A stretch of DNA of 64,000 nucleotides from Sinorhizobium alkalisoli (GTDB lineage Bacteria; Pseudomonadota; Alphaproteobacteria; Rhizobiales; Rhizobiaceae): positions 1,860,001 to 1,924,000 of the forward strand of contig NZ_CP034910.1 of the NCBI RefSeq assembly GCF_008932245.1, read 5' to 3'. A model generated the notes under the pieces. That model saw only the letters and a program-made list of their open reading frames with translations. It had not been told where the DNA came from and did not search any database. The position numbers were made by a program, and so were the translations under genes. Positions 8,115-16,475 of the stretch are shown here, one piece after another; positions within the stretch are counted from its first letter, which is position 1; the number at the start of each line of letters is the position of its first letter.

Positions 8115-8146
8115 AGCGCCGCGCGACTTTTCAGACGCGCGGCGCT
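8115..8146. terminator. perfect 11-bp hairpin between convergent genes
   Basis: AGCGCCGCGCG (8115-8125) and CGCGCGGCGCT (8136-8146) pair perfectly around a 10-base loop, followed by TGCTTT. It shares the ACAGCGCCGCGCG core with the elements at 4184 and 7466, so it seems to be a repeat element serving as terminator between phasin and the convergent DUF4010 gene. Confidence 0.7.
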
Positions 8147-8193
8147 TGCTTTACCTCATAGAATCTGCGCAACGGCCGTTTTCGCGGTTGCTC

Positions 8194-9444
8194 TCATCCG
8201 ATCGTCAGATGGACCGCCCAGCCGACGCCGACGGCCAATGCCGAGGTCATCGCCAGCGGAAGCCAATAGGCCGTGGTGCCGGACGAAACTGCGGCGACGA
8301 AAACCCGGCCGGCGGCATTGGCGGCGATGGCTGCGAGCACCGCATCGCCGATGATCGTCAACGGCAGGGATTGGCTGCTTGTCCGCAATGCGCTGAGGAC
8401 GGCGACGTCCACGTCGAAGGCTGCAGACAGCGCCGAGACGGCAATGAGACTCTCGTGCCCGATATGCACCACCAGAGCCGCCCCCAGGGTCGCGGTCAAC
8501 GCGAAAAGCGTTGCGAAAATGAGCAGCGGCATGAGGTCGAAGGGATTTCGTGCGCTCACCGCCCGGCCATTCGGCGTTAATCCACGCCCCATCAACACGG
8601 CACCAACGAGCGCGAAGACTGCGGCGCCGGCAAAGACTGCGGGCGCGACCTGCGGAAGGACCGCCGGGGAAATGACGGCGATGATCACCTGCGTCCGCAG
8701 AAGCGATACAACGGCAGCCAGGTTCGCCGCGCCGGCCAAAGCCTTTGCGCTCTCGCCGCTCCGGACCTTCTGCCCGAAGCTCGCGGTGACGGCGGTCGAG
8801 GAGACCAAAGCGCCGGCAAGTCCGCTGACGAGCAGCCCGCGCGTCGAACCGAACAGACGCACGGCGATATAGCCCAGGAAGGAAATCGCGGCGCTGAGGA
8901 CGGTAAAGAACCATATCTCCCAGGGGTTGAAGCCGCCCCACGGATCAATGGCGCGGTCGGGCATCAAAGGCAAACCGATCGCCGTCATGACCGAAAGCGC
9001 GAGTGCGGAGCGCAACTCGATCCATGACAGGCGTTTCAGAAGCTTGTGAAGGACCTCGCGGCTAGCAAGCACAGCGGCAACGGCAGCCCCGCCGGCCGCC
9101 GCCGCGCGGAAGTCGCCGGCAACCGCTAATCCGCCGAGCGCAAACACACAAAGCGCGGCGACGACGCCGGTGACGCTGAAGTCGGCGTCATGGCGGGCCT
9201 CACGCAGTTTGAACCATGCAAAAGCGAGGGCGAAGCCTAAGAACCCGGCGGCGAAAATGAAGCCGCCGCCTTGCTCTCGCGCCAGAGCGCCGAATACGCC
9301 GCCAAGCAGGCCGGAGATCCCGTAGGTCCTGATGCCCGCCGTGCGGCTACCCTCCGGTGCATCCCGCTCGCGCCATCCGCGTTCGAGGCCGACAAGAAGG
9401 CCGATCGCAAGAGCAAGGCCGAATCTCGGAATGAGCGATTCCAT
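8194..9444 (-). CDS. MgtC/SapB-like DUF4010 membrane protein
   Basis: 416-residue inner-membrane protein with about a dozen hydrophobic segments. The N-terminus RFGLALAIGLLVGLERGW with TAGIRTYGISGLLGG matches MgtC/SapB proteins; the rest matches DUF4010 (GLLVSGLAGALVSSTAVTASF). Function unknown; MgtC relatives affect Mg2+ homeostasis and acid or phosphate stress. The start at 9444 gives the conserved MESLIPRFG; a 38-residue upstream extension is cysteine-rich and unlike the family. It is followed on the same strand by nothing close, so it is probably a single unit. Confidence 0.85.
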   Translation of the reverse strand: MESLIPRFGLALAIGLLVGLERGWRERDAPEGSRTAGIRTYGISGLLGGVFGALAREQGGGFIFAAGFLGFALAFAWFKLREARHDADFSVTGVVAALCVFALGGLAVAGDFRAAAAGGAAVAAVLASREVLHKLLKRLSWIELRSALALSVMTAIGLPLMPDRAIDPWGGFNPWEIWFFTVLSAAISFLGYIAVRLFGSTRGLLVSGLAGALVSSTAVTASFGQKVRSGESAKALAGAANLAAVVSLLRTQVIIAVISPAVLPQVAPAVFAGAAVFALVGAVLMGRGLTPNGRAVSARNPFDLMPLLIFATLFALTATLGAALVVHIGHESLIAVSALSAAFDVDVAVLSALRTSSQSLPLTIIGDAVLAAIAANAAGRVFVAAVSSGTTAYWLPLAMTSALAVGVGWAVHLTIG

Positions 9445-9618
9445 CAGGATGTCCAGACCCCTGGTTTTGTTCAGCAGGCTGCAATGACGAGAACAGTCGC
9501 CATTACAGGCGACGACATTCTCTCTTGTTTGCGGACGGCCCGCAGTGACCGAAGTCAAAGCCGCCGACGGACGGGGAACAAGGTTGAGATCAGTACCTGA
9601 TGCGCAATAGCGGCTGCA

Positions 9619-10389
9619 TTATTCGGACGAGCCCCTTGCCTTGGGGAGTATGCTGGCAAGCTCCATCGGGAAGGGGAAGATCACCGTCGAATTCTTCTCG
9701 CCGGCGATGACGTTCAGCGTGCTCAGATAGCGCAATTGCATCGCCTGGGGCTCCCGGGCGAGAATTTCTGCCGCTTCGAGCAGTTTCGCTGCCGCCTGCT
9801 GTTCGCCTTCGGCATTGATGACCTTGGCGCGCCGCTCCCGTTCGGCTTCCGCCTGGCGGGCGATCGCGCGGATCATGGATTCGTTGATGTCGACATGCTT
9901 GATCTCGACGGTCGCCACCTTGACGCCCCAGGCATCGGTCTGCACGTCGAGGATCTTCTGGATATCGTCATTGAGACGGTCGCGCTCGGCAAGCATCTCG
10001 TCGAGATCGTGCTTGCCGAGTACAGAGCGCAAGGTCGTCTGGGCGAGTTGGCTGGTGGCCGCCATGAAATCCTCGACCTGGATCGTCGATTTCTCCGCAT
10101 CAATCACCCGAAAGTAGATGACGGCGCTGACGCGGACGGAAACATTGTCATGGGAAATGACGTCCTGGCTCGGGACGTCGAGAACGCGGGTTCTCAAGTC
10201 GACCCTCACCATCTGCTGGACATAAGGAAGGAGGAGGATGAGGCCCGGGCCCTTGACGCCGGTAAATCGGCCGAGCGTGAAGATGACGCCGCGTTCATAC
10301 TCCCTGAGTATCCGGATCGCATAGGCGATAACGATCAGCAGGAGAAACAGCGCCGCCACCAAAGGGGCGAGACTTCCAAATAAGGGCAT
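9619..10389 (-). CDS. slipin/stomatin-like SPFH protein
   Basis: 256-residue membrane-anchored SPFH (prohibitin homology) protein: an N-terminal helix ([19 protein letters not shown]), then [19 protein letters not shown] and [20 protein letters not shown]. The C-terminal helical region [21 protein letters not shown] is typical of stomatins that oligomerise in lipid domains. The start at 10389 is preceded by GGAGGATCTCG. It is encoded downstream of a long NfeD gene on the same strand, the conserved slipin-NfeD pair in which NfeD cleaves the slipin C-terminus. Confidence 0.93.
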   Translation of the reverse strand: MPLFGSLAPLVAALFLLLIVIAYAIRILREYERGVIFTLGRFTGVKGPGLILLLPYVQQMVRVDLRTRVLDVPSQDVISHDNVSVRVSAVIYFRVIDAEKSTIQVEDFMAATSQLAQTTLRSVLGKHDLDEMLAERDRLNDDIQKILDVQTDAWGVKVATVEIKHVDINESMIRAIARQAEAERERRAKVINAEGEQQAAAKLLEAAEILAREPQAMQLRYLSTLNVIAGEKNSTVIFPFPMELASILPKARGSSE

Positions 10390-10498
10390 CGAGATCCTCC
10401 TCTTCCCGCCTGGCGAGTCTTGGCACACCGATCCACAGACCGCGTGATCGGCTGCACGACATCGTGCGGGATGGGAGGGCGACTATGGACGCTCTGCC

Positions 10499-11875
10499 TT
10501 ACCCGCCGCTCCAACTGCCTTGCGCATGGCGCACGACCTTGAGCGTCAGGCCGTCGCGGCCGACGACCTTGATCTCCTCACCCGGATCGAGCGGCTCCGT
10601 GCTCACCGCCTTCCAGCGTTCGCCATGTGCGATTACGTAACCGGCGGCGCCCGCCCAGCTGTCGACCTTGCCCGATAAGCCGATCATCTGTTCCGAACCG
10701 GTGACGACCCGATGCCGGTGCGAGAGGAAGGCGAGGCGCGCGACGATCAAACTGAAGGCGAGGCTTGCGATCGCAATGCCGCCGAGAACTCGCCAGGACA
10801 CCTGCAGCCCCGGCACGTCGGTATCGAACAGGATGGCAGCGCCGAGCACGAGGGCGATGCCGCCTCCGATTCCGAGCACGCCGAAGGACGGCGAATGCGC
10901 CTCGCCGACCAGCAGCCCGCTCCCGAGCAGGATGAGCCCGATGCCGGCATAGCTCACCGGCAGCACGGCAAGCGCATAGAGGCCGACCAATAGGCTGATG
11001 CCGCCGATCGTGCCCGGCACCATCGTTCCGGGCGACAGGAACTCGAAAATCAGCCCATATATGCCGACGATCATCAGCAGGAGAGCAACGTTCGGATTGG
11101 TAATGACGGAGAGCAAGCGTGTCCGCCAGTCGGGCGCCAGATCCTCGACGACCAGGTTCGCCATGTCGAGCCGGACATCCGTCTGGGCGACGCGGACCGT
11201 ACGACCGTCGGCCTGCCTTAAAAGATCCTCCATGGTGGGAGCGACAAAATCGATGACATTCTCGCGTGCCGCCGCAGCCGAAGACAGGCTTGCCGCCTCC
11301 CGGACGGCGCGTTCCGCCCAATCAGCGTTGCGGCCGCGCAGTTCGGCGAGCCCGCGAATATAGGCTATCGCATCGTTGAGGAGCTTCGCTTCGGCGGCAC
11401 TGGCCGGACGCTTGTCCGCACTCTGCTCGTCTGCGTCACCGGGTGTTTCCTTGTCCCCCTCGTCCCCGCCGAACAGCCCTCCGCCGATGGCGATCGGCGT
11501 GGCAGCGCCAAGATTGGTCCCCGGCGCCATCGCAGCCACATGGCTTGCATAGAGGATGTAGGTCCCGGCACTTGCCGCCCTCGCCCCGCTGGGCGCGACG
11601 AAACTCGCCACGGGCACTGAGGAATCAAGGATGGCACGAATGATCTCGCGCATGGAGGTGTCGAGACCGCCCGGCGTGTCCATCTGCAGAACGACCAGTG
11701 CGACGCCCCGTTCACGGGCACGTTGAAGACCTTTCGTCACATATTCCGCCGTAGCCGGGCCGATGGCACCGTCCACATGCAGGACGAGCGCGACACGCTC
11801 CTGTGCGGACACACGGGGCGCCGGCAGCGCAAGCGCCGCCAGGAACAACAGCACCAGGGCGAGGATTCTAGACAT
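10499..11875 (-). CDS. nfeD: long-form NfeD membrane serine protease
   Basis: 458-residue protein with an N-terminal signal (MSRILALVLLFLAALALPAP), a ClpP-like protease domain (VALVLHVDGAIGPATAEYV, QMDTPGGLDTSM, SGARAASAGTYILYASH with the nucleophile Ser after ARAA, and GAATPI), several membrane helices, and a C-terminal OB-fold NfeD domain (IGLSGKVDSWAGAAGYVIAHG). The family degrades or trims the partner slipin, encoded next at 9619-10389. The 109-base gap and same orientation support one operon. Confidence 0.93.
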   Translation of the reverse strand: MSRILALVLLFLAALALPAPRVSAQERVALVLHVDGAIGPATAEYVTKGLQRARERGVALVVLQMDTPGGLDTSMREIIRAILDSSVPVASFVAPSGARAASAGTYILYASHVAAMAPGTNLGAATPIAIGGGLFGGDEGDKETPGDADEQSADKRPASAAEAKLLNDAIAYIRGLAELRGRNADWAERAVREAASLSSAAAARENVIDFVAPTMEDLLRQADGRTVRVAQTDVRLDMANLVVEDLAPDWRTRLLSVITNPNVALLLMIVGIYGLIFEFLSPGTMVPGTIGGISLLVGLYALAVLPVSYAGIGLILLGSGLLVGEAHSPSFGVLGIGGGIALVLGAAILFDTDVPGLQVSWRVLGGIAIASLAFSLIVARLAFLSHRHRVVTGSEQMIGLSGKVDSWAGAAGYVIAHGERWKAVSTEPLDPGEEIKVVGRDGLTLKVVRHAQGSWSGG

Positions 11876-12099
11876 CCGCCGTCAAAGCCTCTTGGTCTCG
11901 GCGCGTGAAGCGCGCGGCATCGCGCTTTCCAATGCCACTACCCTTCGTCGAAATTCGACTTCCCTAATATAGGCCAGAACGGCAGAAAGTGTAAGAGATG
12001 GCCTCGGAGCCTGCCGCAGAAGTTGCATTGACGCTGCACGTTCAGCAAGGGCAGCTAGCTGCCTCTCCAGATCGACAACGCCACTGACACGCAACGGGA

Positions 12100-12147
12100 T
12101 TGACACTGATGCGCCACCGATGGTATTTATGCTGAGTAAACGTTAAC
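12100..12147 (+). promoter_or_regulatory. lacI promoter with operator over the start site
   Basis: TTGACA at 12100-12105 and TATTTA at 12124-12129 are separated by 18 bases, a good sigma-70 promoter. GTAAACGTTAAC at 12136-12147, a near-perfect palindrome with the central ACGT typical of LacI-family operators, falls over the expected transcription start. This arrangement predicts self-repression by the LacI protein at 12164, perhaps with the whole downstream transport operon. Confidence 0.55.
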
Positions 12148-12163
12148 CCACAGGACCGCATCC

Positions 12164-13168
12164 GTGACAGCCTCGCTGACCGACATAGCCAAGCGCGCGG
12201 GCGTTTCCGTCAAGACCGTCTCCGGCGCATTGCATGGCGGATCGGCGCGCATGTCCGTTGAGACGCGGCAACGCGTCAAGGAGATCGCCGAGGAACTCGG
12301 CTATGTCACCAATCTTGCCGCCCGCAGCATGCGCCAGGGCTGGATGCCGCTGATCGGCGTCGTCGCCGATGACTTGATCACCTCGCCCTTCGCCACCGAA
12401 ATCATACGCGGCCTCGACGGCGCAGCGCGTGCATCCGACATGGCAGTCTTCGCAATGACCCTGAGCGGCCGGCGGGACGTAGCCTCTGTACTGGAGGAGG
12501 TACGCCGTTTCCGTCCGCGTGCGATCGCTTACGCGGCCATGTACCACAAGACCGTGTCCCTGCCGGAGGAATTTGCGGATACCGTCGGCGTGATGATCAA
12601 TTGCCGCGAAGCCAATGACCGTGTCACTTCGCTGGTGCCTGACGAGGTGGGCGCCGCGCAGGAGATCACCAGCTACTTGATCGATGCCGGGCGACGCAAT
12701 ATCGTCTTCATCAACCTGCCTGGTCTGCTTGCCGGCGAATTGCGCGAAGCGGGCTTCCGGCGGGCAATGACCGATGCTGGCCTCGACAGCACTTGCACCC
12801 GCGTCTTGCCTGCCGTCCGTCGCGCCGTCTACAGCGACAGGGCGCCTAGTCTCGTCCTTTCCCATGTCACCGAGTTGATGCGCGGCCCCAATCCGCCCGA
12901 TGCCATCCTTTGCGGCAACGACCGCGTGGCCATGGAGGTTTATGCGGCGCTGCGTCGGGTGGGCGCACAGATCCCGGACGATGTCGCCGTTGCGAGTTTC
13001 GACAACCAGGTCGACATCGCGTCGCGTCTGGATCCGCCCCTGACGACAATGGCCCTGCCACATCGCGCCATGGGGCGGCAGGCTGCCGACATCCTGCTCG
13101 CCGGCGATGCTGCGCGGGGCGAAGTGCGCAAGCTGTCGTTCCAATTGGTGGAGCGAGCATCCGTCTGA
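12164..13168 (+). CDS. LacI-family regulator of the fructan transport operon
   Basis: 334 residues. N-terminal LacI helix-turn-helix SLTDIAKRAGVSVKTVSGAL with the hinge YVTNLAARSMRQG, followed by a periplasmic-binding-like effector domain (LIGVVADDLITSPF, CGNDRVAMEVYAAL, PDDVAVASFDNQ). GTG start at 12164. It precedes the sugar ABC transporter by 37 bases on the same strand, so it is most likely the local repressor that releases on binding a sugar, inferred to be fructose or a short fructan from the GH32 genes. A candidate operator lies just upstream. Confidence 0.9.
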   Translation: MTASLTDIAKRAGVSVKTVSGALHGGSARMSVETRQRVKEIAEELGYVTNLAARSMRQGWMPLIGVVADDLITSPFATEIIRGLDGAARASDMAVFAMTLSGRRDVASVLEEVRRFRPRAIAYAAMYHKTVSLPEEFADTVGVMINCREANDRVTSLVPDEVGAAQEITSYLIDAGRRNIVFINLPGLLAGELREAGFRRAMTDAGLDSTCTRVLPAVRRAVYSDRAPSLVLSHVTELMRGPNPPDAILCGNDRVAMEVYAALRRVGAQIPDDVAVASFDNQVDIASRLDPPLTTMALPHRAMGRQAADILLAGDAARGEVRKLSFQLVERASV

Positions 13169-13205
13169 TTTCGTGCAGCGTGAAGTTATTTGAGGAGGAG
13201 AGACT

Positions 13206-14492
13206 ATGATGGGTAAACGATTACTTTCACTGCTGATGGCATCCGCCGCCCTGAGTGGCTTCGCAGAGGCGAAGACCGTGATCCATGTGATGCATCAAGG
13301 CGATCCCGGCTGGGTTGCGACCTATGGCGATGTCGCCAAGCGGTTCGAAGCGGCCAATCCGGATGTGGATATCGAGCTCATTTACGCGCCGCATGACGCC
13401 TATAATGAGAAGTTCAGCGCGGCCGTCATGTCCAGGCAATTGCCGGATATCATGGAACTCGATGCACCGTTCCTGGCAAACTACGTCTGGTCCGGTTACC
13501 TGCAGCCGATCAAGCCGCTGATCGACCAGGACGTCCTCGACGACATGACCGAATCCAACATCGCACAGGGCACCTATCCGGTAGACAAGGATCTTTACGC
13601 CGTCGGCCTTACCGACTCGTCCGTCGTCCTCTATGGCAACCGGAAATACCTGGAAGCCATCGGCGCTCGCATCCCCAAGGGAGTGGACGACGCCTGGACG
13701 CGCGAAGAGTTCGAGGGGTACCTCGAGAAACTCTCCAAGCTCGACGGCGTCAAATGGCCGATCGACACCTTCCGCGGCTATGGCATCAAAACCGAGTGGA
13801 TCACCTATGCGTATGGCCCGGTCCTGCAATCGGCGGGTTGCGACCTTATCGACCGCTCGACATGGAAGTCCGTCGGAACGCTCGACAGCGATGCTTGCGT
13901 CGATGCCATGGCTATGATGCAGACATGGGTGAAGAACGGGTGGGTCGTGCCGCAATCGTCGGGCACCAATCAGTTCTTTGCCGAGGGACACCCGGCGGCC
14001 CTGGCGATGGGTGGTCACTGGTTCTATGCCGAAGCCGCCGCTTCGATGAAGGACGATGTCGTGGTGATGCCGCTGCCGAAATTCGGACCGAAGGGAGCAA
14101 GCCCGAACGGAACCTGGATCTGGGGGATCACGACCGCGTCCGAGCATCCGGACATCGCCGGAAAGTTCATCAGCTTCATGCTGAAGGACAAGCAGTTTCG
14201 TGACTATGCCCGGGACGACTCCGCTTATCCCGGCCTGAAGAGCTTTGCCGCCGATTCACCGCTCTACGACGCCGGCGGCCCAATGGCCGTGGCCTTCGAG
14301 CAGGCCTCCAAGACCGCGGTTGCACGACCGCCGCATCCGGCTTACCCGATTATTACCTCCGCTTTCATGGGAGCCGTCGACGAGATCTTCAATGGCGGTG
14401 ACGTCAAGGCCGCACTCACGGCCGCAGCAGAGAAGATCGACGAGGATATCGACGAGAACGACGGCTACCCGCCCTTCGACGAGCAGCCATGA
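13206..14492 (+). CDS. sugar ABC transporter substrate-binding protein (CUT1)
   Basis: 428-residue periplasmic binding protein: Sec signal MMGKRLLSLLMASAALSGFAEA, then KTVIHVMHQGDPGWVATYGDVAKRF and the extracellular solute-binding family 1 fold (FSAAVMSRQLPDIMELDAP, GHPAALAMGGHWFYAEA). A strong ribosome site GAGGAGAG precedes the start. It heads a set with two permeases, a GH32 enzyme and an ATPase, so it probably captures fructo-oligosaccharides or sucrose-like sugars. The sugar is inferred from context only. Confidence 0.9.
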   Translation: MMGKRLLSLLMASAALSGFAEAKTVIHVMHQGDPGWVATYGDVAKRFEAANPDVDIELIYAPHDAYNEKFSAAVMSRQLPDIMELDAPFLANYVWSGYLQPIKPLIDQDVLDDMTESNIAQGTYPVDKDLYAVGLTDSSVVLYGNRKYLEAIGARIPKGVDDAWTREEFEGYLEKLSKLDGVKWPIDTFRGYGIKTEWITYAYGPVLQSAGCDLIDRSTWKSVGTLDSDACVDAMAMMQTWVKNGWVVPQSSGTNQFFAEGHPAALAMGGHWFYAEAAASMKDDVVVMPLPKFGPKGASPNGTWIWGITTASEHPDIAGKFISFMLKDKQFRDYARDDSAYPGLKSFAADSPLYDAGGPMAVAFEQASKTAVARPPHPAYPIITSAFMGAVDEIFNGGDVKAALTAAAEKIDEDIDENDGYPPFDEQP

Positions 14493-14506
14493 CGTGATCA
14501 CAGCTT

Positions 14507-14528
14507 CGCGGCGCCCCACGGCGCCGCG
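14507..14528 (+). terminator. stable hairpin after the binding-protein gene
   Basis: CGCGGCGCC (14507-14515) and GGCGCCGCG (14520-14528) pair perfectly around a 4-base loop. No U-tract follows. Hairpins at this place in ABC operons protect or attenuate the message so that binding protein exceeds permease. Confidence 0.55.
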
Positions 14529-14644
14529 CGGCCCGTCAGGCATCACAGCTCGTGATTGATCTGAGAGGGCAGGCAACCACGCGGCCAAATGACTGCCGGG
14601 CGATACGCCAGTCGGCGCTGAACGCGACTCAAAAGGAGGAGATC

Positions 14645-15586
14645 ATGACCTTGCAGCAATCGGCGCTGCCGACGACTGTGACCGCGACCCACCCTGCTTC
14701 GCGGCGGGACAGAAGCCGGCTGTACCAGGAGATCGGCATGCTCGCGCCGGCGGTGATCCTCCTGACGATCTTCCTGATCGTGCCGTTCCTCCTGTCGTTC
14801 TGGACGGCCATGACCAACCAGCCGCTGGTGCCGCGTCCGACGCCCGTTCGCTTCATCGGCTTCAACAACTTCCTGCGCATCCTCAGGGACGATCTCTTTT
14901 GGACATCGCTCTGGAATGTCTCGCGCTTCACCTTCTGGATACTGCCGGTCCAATGCGGACTGGCATTTGCCACGGCAATGCTCTTGCACCAGAAGCTGCC
15001 GTTCCGCAATTTCTTCCGCGGGCTCTTCTTCCTGCCCGCTATCACCTCAATGGTGGTCGTCTGCGTCATCTGGGGCACGCTCTTCCAGTATCCGACAGGA
15101 CCGCTCAACCAGGTAATCGGCTTCCTTTCCGGCGGCAGCATTCAGCCCATCGACTGGCTTGGCGATCCCGAGTGGGCGATGTTCTCGATCGTGCTTCTCT
15201 CGGCCTGGCAGGCCTACGGTTTTCAGATGATCATCTATCTCGCCGGTCTGCAGGGCATTCCAGACGAACTTTACGATGCCGCGCGGATCGACGGCGCCAA
15301 CGCCTTCCAGCGCTTCTGGCACGTGACCATGCCGGGGCTCCGGCCGACACATGTGTTCGTCCTGGTCATCACCACCATCCAGGCCTTCAAGCTCTATACC
15401 CAGGTCGCGATCCTGACCCAGGGTGGTCCGAAGAGCAGCACCGAAACCGTGGTGCACTACATGGTGCGCTCCGGCTTCGAAGAGCAGAAGCTCGGGCATG
15501 CCTCGGCCGTCTCGGTCATTCTCTTTTTGATCGTGCTCGTCATCGCGCTCCTGCAGCGCCAACTCCTGAGGCGTTACGATGTCTGA
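14645..15586 (+). CDS. sugar ABC transporter permease (MalF-like)
   Basis: 313-residue inner-membrane permease with six predicted helices, starting LYQEIGMLAPAVILLTIFLIV. The cytoplasmic EAA loop that docks the ATPase is ELYDAARIDGANAFQRFWHVTMP. The start at 14645 is set by AAAAGGAGG at 14631-14639; longer in-frame starts lack this. It overlaps the next permease by 8 bases. Part of the CUT1 importer encoded at 13206-19262. Confidence 0.92.
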   Translation: MTLQQSALPTTVTATHPASRRDRSRLYQEIGMLAPAVILLTIFLIVPFLLSFWTAMTNQPLVPRPTPVRFIGFNNFLRILRDDLFWTSLWNVSRFTFWILPVQCGLAFATAMLLHQKLPFRNFFRGLFFLPAITSMVVVCVIWGTLFQYPTGPLNQVIGFLSGGSIQPIDWLGDPEWAMFSIVLLSAWQAYGFQMIIYLAGLQGIPDELYDAARIDGANAFQRFWHVTMPGLRPTHVFVLVITTIQAFKLYTQVAILTQGGPKSSTETVVHYMVRSGFEEQKLGHASAVSVILFLIVLVIALLQRQLLRRYDV

Positions 15587-16472
15587 TCTCGTCCTTTCCA
15601 CAGCACAGGTGGAGGTAAAGCCCGCGCGCTCCGCAATCGGCTCGCTGCGCACCGTCCAAACCGCCTGCATTCTCATTGTTGCCCTTGTGATCGTTTCGCC
15701 GCTCCTGATGCTGTTCGTGGCGAGCCTCAAGGACGACCGGTTCCAGATCCTGGCGGATATGGGTAGTTTCCGGGCCTTCTGGGTGTCCGATCCCACGCTT
15801 TCGAACTTCCAGGAGGTCGGCAATTTCTCCGGCCAGCTTGCCTTCGGCCGCTATCTCGTGAACTCGCTGATCATCCTGGCGAGCACCGTCGGCTTCGGGC
15901 TCATCGTCAATTCCATGGCTGGCTTCGTGCTCGCCTGGGGGTCGCTGCGCGGCCGTGCGCTGATCCTGTCGCTGGTAATCGCGCTCTACGTCATCCCGCA
16001 GGAGAGCATCATCATGCCGCTCGTCATCATGGTGTCTCGCGCCGGCATGACCGACACCTTCGCCGTGCAGATCGTGCCGTGGGTCGCAAGCCCGCTCTAC
16101 ATTTTCTTGTTCTACCAGTTCTTCGCGCAACTGCCGAAGGAACTGTTCGAAGCCGCTCAGATCGATGGCGCTTCGGTTTTCCGCATCTACCGGTCGATCT
16201 TCCTGCCGCTCAGCCTGCCGGCGCTGGCAACCGTGTCGATCCTGATGGGGATCGAGGCCTGGAACCAATATCTCTGGCCGATTCTCGTGACGCAGACCGA
16301 TTATGCCCGGCCGATCGCCGTCGCCATCGCCACCTTCTTCGGTCAGGACAGCATCTATTGGGATCGCGCCATGGCCGCCTCCGTCCTGATGATGATCCCG
16401 ATCCTCGTCCTCTATCTTGCCTTCCAGCGCTGGTTCGTAAGCTCCTTCGTTGGTTCCGCCGTGAAAGGTTGA
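15579..16472 (+). CDS. sugar ABC transporter permease (MalG-like)
   Basis: 297-residue second permease of the CUT1 importer. Helices include TACILIVALVIVSPLLMLFVA and VLMMIPILVLYLAFQ, and the EAA loop reads ELFEAAQIDGASVFRIYRSIFLP. It overlaps the preceding permease by 8 bases and ends 3 bases before the GH32 gene, which indicates tight translational coupling. Confidence 0.92.
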   Translation: MSDLVLSTAQVEVKPARSAIGSLRTVQTACILIVALVIVSPLLMLFVASLKDDRFQILADMGSFRAFWVSDPTLSNFQEVGNFSGQLAFGRYLVNSLIILASTVGFGLIVNSMAGFVLAWGSLRGRALILSLVIALYVIPQESIIMPLVIMVSRAGMTDTFAVQIVPWVASPLYIFLFYQFFAQLPKELFEAAQIDGASVFRIYRSIFLPLSLPALATVSILMGIEAWNQYLWPILVTQTDYARPIAVAIATFFGQDSIYWDRAMAASVLMMIPILVLYLAFQRWFVSSFVGSAVKG

Positions 16473-16475
16473 TCA

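Noticed and set aside
11882..12106. 74-codon minus-strand frame between nfeD and lacI
   Set aside because: It has no ribosome site and no family match, and it covers the lacI -35 region. Small helical composition alone is not enough.
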